7,255 nucleotides of DNA from a bacterium (GTDB lineage: Bacteria > JAHJDO01): assembly GCA_030671985.1 (NCBI GenBank), contig DAOVHI010000069.1, positions 1 through 7,255 of the forward strand. The letters run 5' to 3'. The notes beneath the pieces are model-generated. The model had not been told where the DNA came from and did no database searches. It saw only the letters and a list, made by a program, of their open reading frames with translations. Made by a program: the position numbers and the translations under genes. Position 1 is the first letter of the stretch, and each line of letters begins with the position of its first letter. Shown here in pieces: positions 5,187 to 7,255 of this stretch.

Positions 5187-6476
5187 ATGCATGATTTTTC
5201 ATATGTCGGAAAAAGTTTCTATTGTGAGAATGTAAATCTTGAGAAAATTGCCAAAAGGTTCGGAACTCCTACCTATGTATATAGTTACAAAACCCTGACC
5301 GAGCATTATCTTAAGCTTGATAGCGCTTTTAATTATATCAATCACACAATATGCTATTCTATTAAATCAAACTCAAACATAGCGATATGCAAACTGCTCG
5401 CTGGTCAGGGATGCGGCGCAGACGTAGTTTCAGGCGGAGAATTATATCGAGCCATAAAAGCAGGAATTAAACCTGATAAAATAGTTTATGCGGGAGTTGG
5501 CAAGACAGAAGATGAAATAAAATTTGCCCTCTTATCCAATATACTGTTGTTTAATTCAGAATCTCAAGCCGAGCTTGAATTGATAAACAAGGTAGCTGGA
5601 GAGCTTAATAAACGGGCTAAAATTGGTTTGCGTATAAATCCCGATGTCGATGCCAAGACACATGCTTATATAACGACAGGAAAAAAGGAAAACAAGTTTG
5701 GGATACCTTTGGGTGAGGCATTTGAAATATATAAGAAAGCTGATAGGTATAAAAATCTGGAATTCAGAGGGATTCACATTCACATTGGGTCGCAAATAAC
5801 CTCGGTTCAGCCCTATGTTGAAGCTGTTAAAAAAGCCGTAGATTTTATAAATAAATTAAAAAGCAATGAGATAAAGATAGATTACATCAATATCGGAGGA
5901 GGGCTTGGAATAATTTACGATAAGGAAAGTCCTGCAAAAGCCGATGAGTTTGCAGATAGTTTGAAACCGTTTTTGAAAGGGCTTAATTGCTCATTGATTC
6001 TCGAACCTGGTAGATTTATAACAGGAAACGCGGGAGTTTTATTGACAAAGGTACTGCTTGTCAAAAAATCGATAGAAAAGAAGTTTATTATTGTTGATGC
6101 AGCAATGAATGATTTAGCAAGACCGAGTTTATATGATGCATATCACAATATACTGCCTCTAGTGAAATCCGATGAAGATAAATCTTCGGAGATCGTTGAT
6201 ATAGTTGGTCCTGTATGTGAATCCGGAGATTTTTTTGCAAAGAACAGAAGATTTCCTTTTGTTGAATCGAATAATATCTTGGCGATTTTGAGCGCTGGAG
6301 CTTATGGGTTTAGTATGTCATCTAATTATAATTCAAGACCAAGAGCGGCAGAGGTGTTAGCAAAGAACGGCAGATGTTACTTAATTAGAAAAAGAGAGAC
6401 CTATCGGGATTTAATAAGGAATGAAAAAATTCCTGCAATACTAGCAAAATTGGGACGGAAAAATGGTAAAAAATAA
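5187..6476 (+). CDS. lysA: Diaminopimelate decarboxylase
   Basis: LysA is the PLP enzyme that decarboxylates meso-diaminopimelate to L-lysine, the last step of the DAP pathway. The ATG at 5187 is preferred (429 residues): AAAGGA (5174-5179) is 7 nt upstream, the product begins MHDFSYVGKSFYCENVNL as family members do, and the predicted transcript start near 5160 leaves a usable leader. An ATG at 5166 adds seven residues and has AAAGG 5 nt upstream. Visible motifs, numbered from 5187, are the PLP-binding lysine K60 in YSIKSN, GADVVSGGEL (77-86), GIHIHIGSQ (195-203), the phosphate-binding GGGLG (237-241), EPGR (273-276), the catalytic Cys344 in CESGD from the partner subunit, and GAYGFSMSSNYNSRPR (371-386). 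All fold-type III features are intact. It overlaps tyrS by 14 nt. No lysine riboswitch fits in the short upstream gap. Related arginine or ornithine decarboxylases are less likely because the CESGD and GAYG motifs are typical of LysA. Confidence 0.96.
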   Translation: MHDFSYVGKSFYCENVNLEKIAKRFGTPTYVYSYKTLTEHYLKLDSAFNYINHTICYSIKSNSNIAICKLLAGQGCGADVVSGGELYRAIKAGIKPDKIVYAGVGKTEDEIKFALLSNILLFNSESQAELELINKVAGELNKRAKIGLRINPDVDAKTHAYITTGKKENKFGIPLGEAFEIYKKADRYKNLEFRGIHIHIGSQITSVQPYVEAVKKAVDFINKLKSNEIKIDYINIGGGLGIIYDKESPAKADEFADSLKPFLKGLNCSLILEPGRFITGNAGVLLTKVLLVKKSIEKKFIIVDAAMNDLARPSLYDAYHNILPLVKSDEDKSSEIVDIVGPVCESGDFFAKNRRFPFVESNNILAILSAGAYGFSMSSNYNSRPRAAEVLAKNGRCYLIRKRETYRDLIRNEKIPAILAKLGRKNGKK

Positions 6477-7255
6477 GGCGCTGGAGGAAATAAAAAAGGG
6501 CGGAGTAGAGATTATATCAGAGGAAGAACTTAATAAGAAGTTAAAGCTGGGGAGGCCTCTGAGAGTGAAATACGGGATAGATCCTACTACTGCAGATATT
6601 CACATAGGACACATGGTTTCTGTTAGAAAGATGAGACAAATGCAAAATATGGGACACATTGGAGTGGTGATAATAGGGGATTATACTGCTCAAATTGGTG
6701 ATCCTACGGGACTGGATCGTTCAAGACCTTCTTTATCAAAGGAACAAGTTCGAAAGAATGCGTCTGAATACATGGATCAGCTATACACTGTTCTTGATAA
6801 AAGAAAGACAGAAGTTCATTGGCAAAGTGAATGGTTTGAAAAAATGGAAGTTATGGATTTAATAAAACTTCTTGGTAAGTTTACGGTTGCTCAGATAATG
6901 GCGCATGAGACATTTAGAATGCGATATGAAAAAGGGCTGCCATTATCCATGAATGAGCTTCTATATCCAATACTCCAAGCCTACGACTCTCTAATGGTTA
7001 AGGCTGACATTGAATTAGGTGCCAGCGAACAAAAATTCAACATATTATTAGGAAGAGAAATACAAAAAAAATATTCTCAGGAATCTCAGGTATCAATTTT
7101 GTCTCCAATTCTTATGGGAACAAACGGGGTAAAGAAAATGAGCAAAAGCCTTAATAATTATATTGCTGTTTATGATGCTCCGAAGGAAAAGTATGGAAAG
7201 ATAATGTCCATAAAAGATGATTTGATAATGAATTATTTTGAATTGGCTACCGATG
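6463..7255 (+). CDS. tyrS: Tyrosyl-tRNA synthetase, TyrZ type (3' truncated by window)
   Basis: This class I synthetase activates tyrosine with ATP and charges tRNA-Tyr. The window holds 264 residues from ATG at 6463, ending in an open frame within the region after KMSKS; the C-terminal anticodon-binding and S4-like parts are outside. Signatures are KYGIDPTTADIHIGH (36-50, with HIGH at 47-50), GDYTAQIGDPTG before residue 90, the tyrosine-pocket block LYPILQAYD (167-175) and an exact KMSKS (225-229). The KYGIDPT form and QKFN block place it in the TyrZ rather than the TyrS subclass. The usual GGTDQ ribose-contact motif reads GASEQ here (186-190). The start overlaps the last 14 nt of lysA in another frame, with GGGA (6452-6455) 7 nt upstream, which suggests translational coupling. 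The link of lysA and tyrS is probably simple operon packing. Confidence 0.95.
   Translation, partial: MVKNKALEEIKKGGVEIISEEELNKKLKLGRPLRVKYGIDPTTADIHIGHMVSVRKMRQMQNMGHIGVVIIGDYTAQIGDPTGLDRSRPSLSKEQVRKNASEYMDQLYTVLDKRKTEVHWQSEWFEKMEVMDLIKLLGKFTVAQIMAHETFRMRYEKGLPLSMNELLYPILQAYDSLMVKADIELGASEQKFNILLGREIQKKYSQESQVSILSPILMGTNGVKKMSKSLNNYIAVYDAPKEKYGKIMSIKDDLIMNYFELATD

Overview
The window is bacterial, AT-rich DNA with an accessory-looking left part (about 1-2060) and a housekeeping right part (about 2080-7255). The genome is gene-dense, with purine-rich ribosome binding sites (AAGGAG, AGGAG, AAAGGA) and TTGACA/TATAAT-type promoters. The proteins are ordinary bacterial types: CtpA-like S41 protease, TsaD, diaminopimelate decarboxylase and a TyrZ-type tyrosyl-tRNA synthetase. 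The diaminopimelate gene points to a lineage with DAP metabolism. The REP-like palindromes and heptad repeats fit an environmental, probably uncultured, bacterium. I cannot fix the phylum from the sequence alone.

Left part. The window opens inside a Fic-domain protein with a C-terminal winged helix (3-638; its start lies off the window). A 218-nt spacer follows, with G-rich decamer repeats and four tandem heptads. Next comes an orphan gene of unknown function with a Cys cluster and a hydrophobic amphipathic helix (857-1408). A block of four consecutive imperfect palindromes follows (1436-1551). Then a well-formed promoter sits almost on top of the start codon of a 61-residue excisionase-like helix-turn-helix protein (1621-1806), so that message is probably leaderless. 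A 72-residue basic protein of unknown function (1839-2057) lies just downstream.

Middle. An AMMECR1-family gene on the minus strand (2080-2652) ends 22 nt from the basic-protein gene. It diverges from a plus-strand gene run whose TTGACA promoter overlaps the AMMECR1 5' end.

Right part. The first gene of the run is a 31-residue Lys/Arg-rich microprotein of the AURKAIP1/COX24 type (2714-2809), a family linked to the small ribosomal subunit. It is followed at 24-nt gaps by an S41 carboxy-terminal processing protease and by tsaD, the t6A tRNA-modification gene, which starts with TTG. A second good promoter at the tsaD stop codon drives lysA (diaminopimelate decarboxylase) and tyrS, which overlap by 14 nt. 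The tyrS gene runs off the window. The run combines translation (ribosome-associated peptide, tRNA modification, tRNA charging), envelope proteolysis and lysine synthesis.

I see no CRISPR array, rRNA, tRNA, transposase or complete defence system. The most interesting items are the microprotein heading the operon, the probable leaderless HTH gene with a 20-bp-spaced direct repeat, the palindrome cluster and the orphan Cys-cluster gene.
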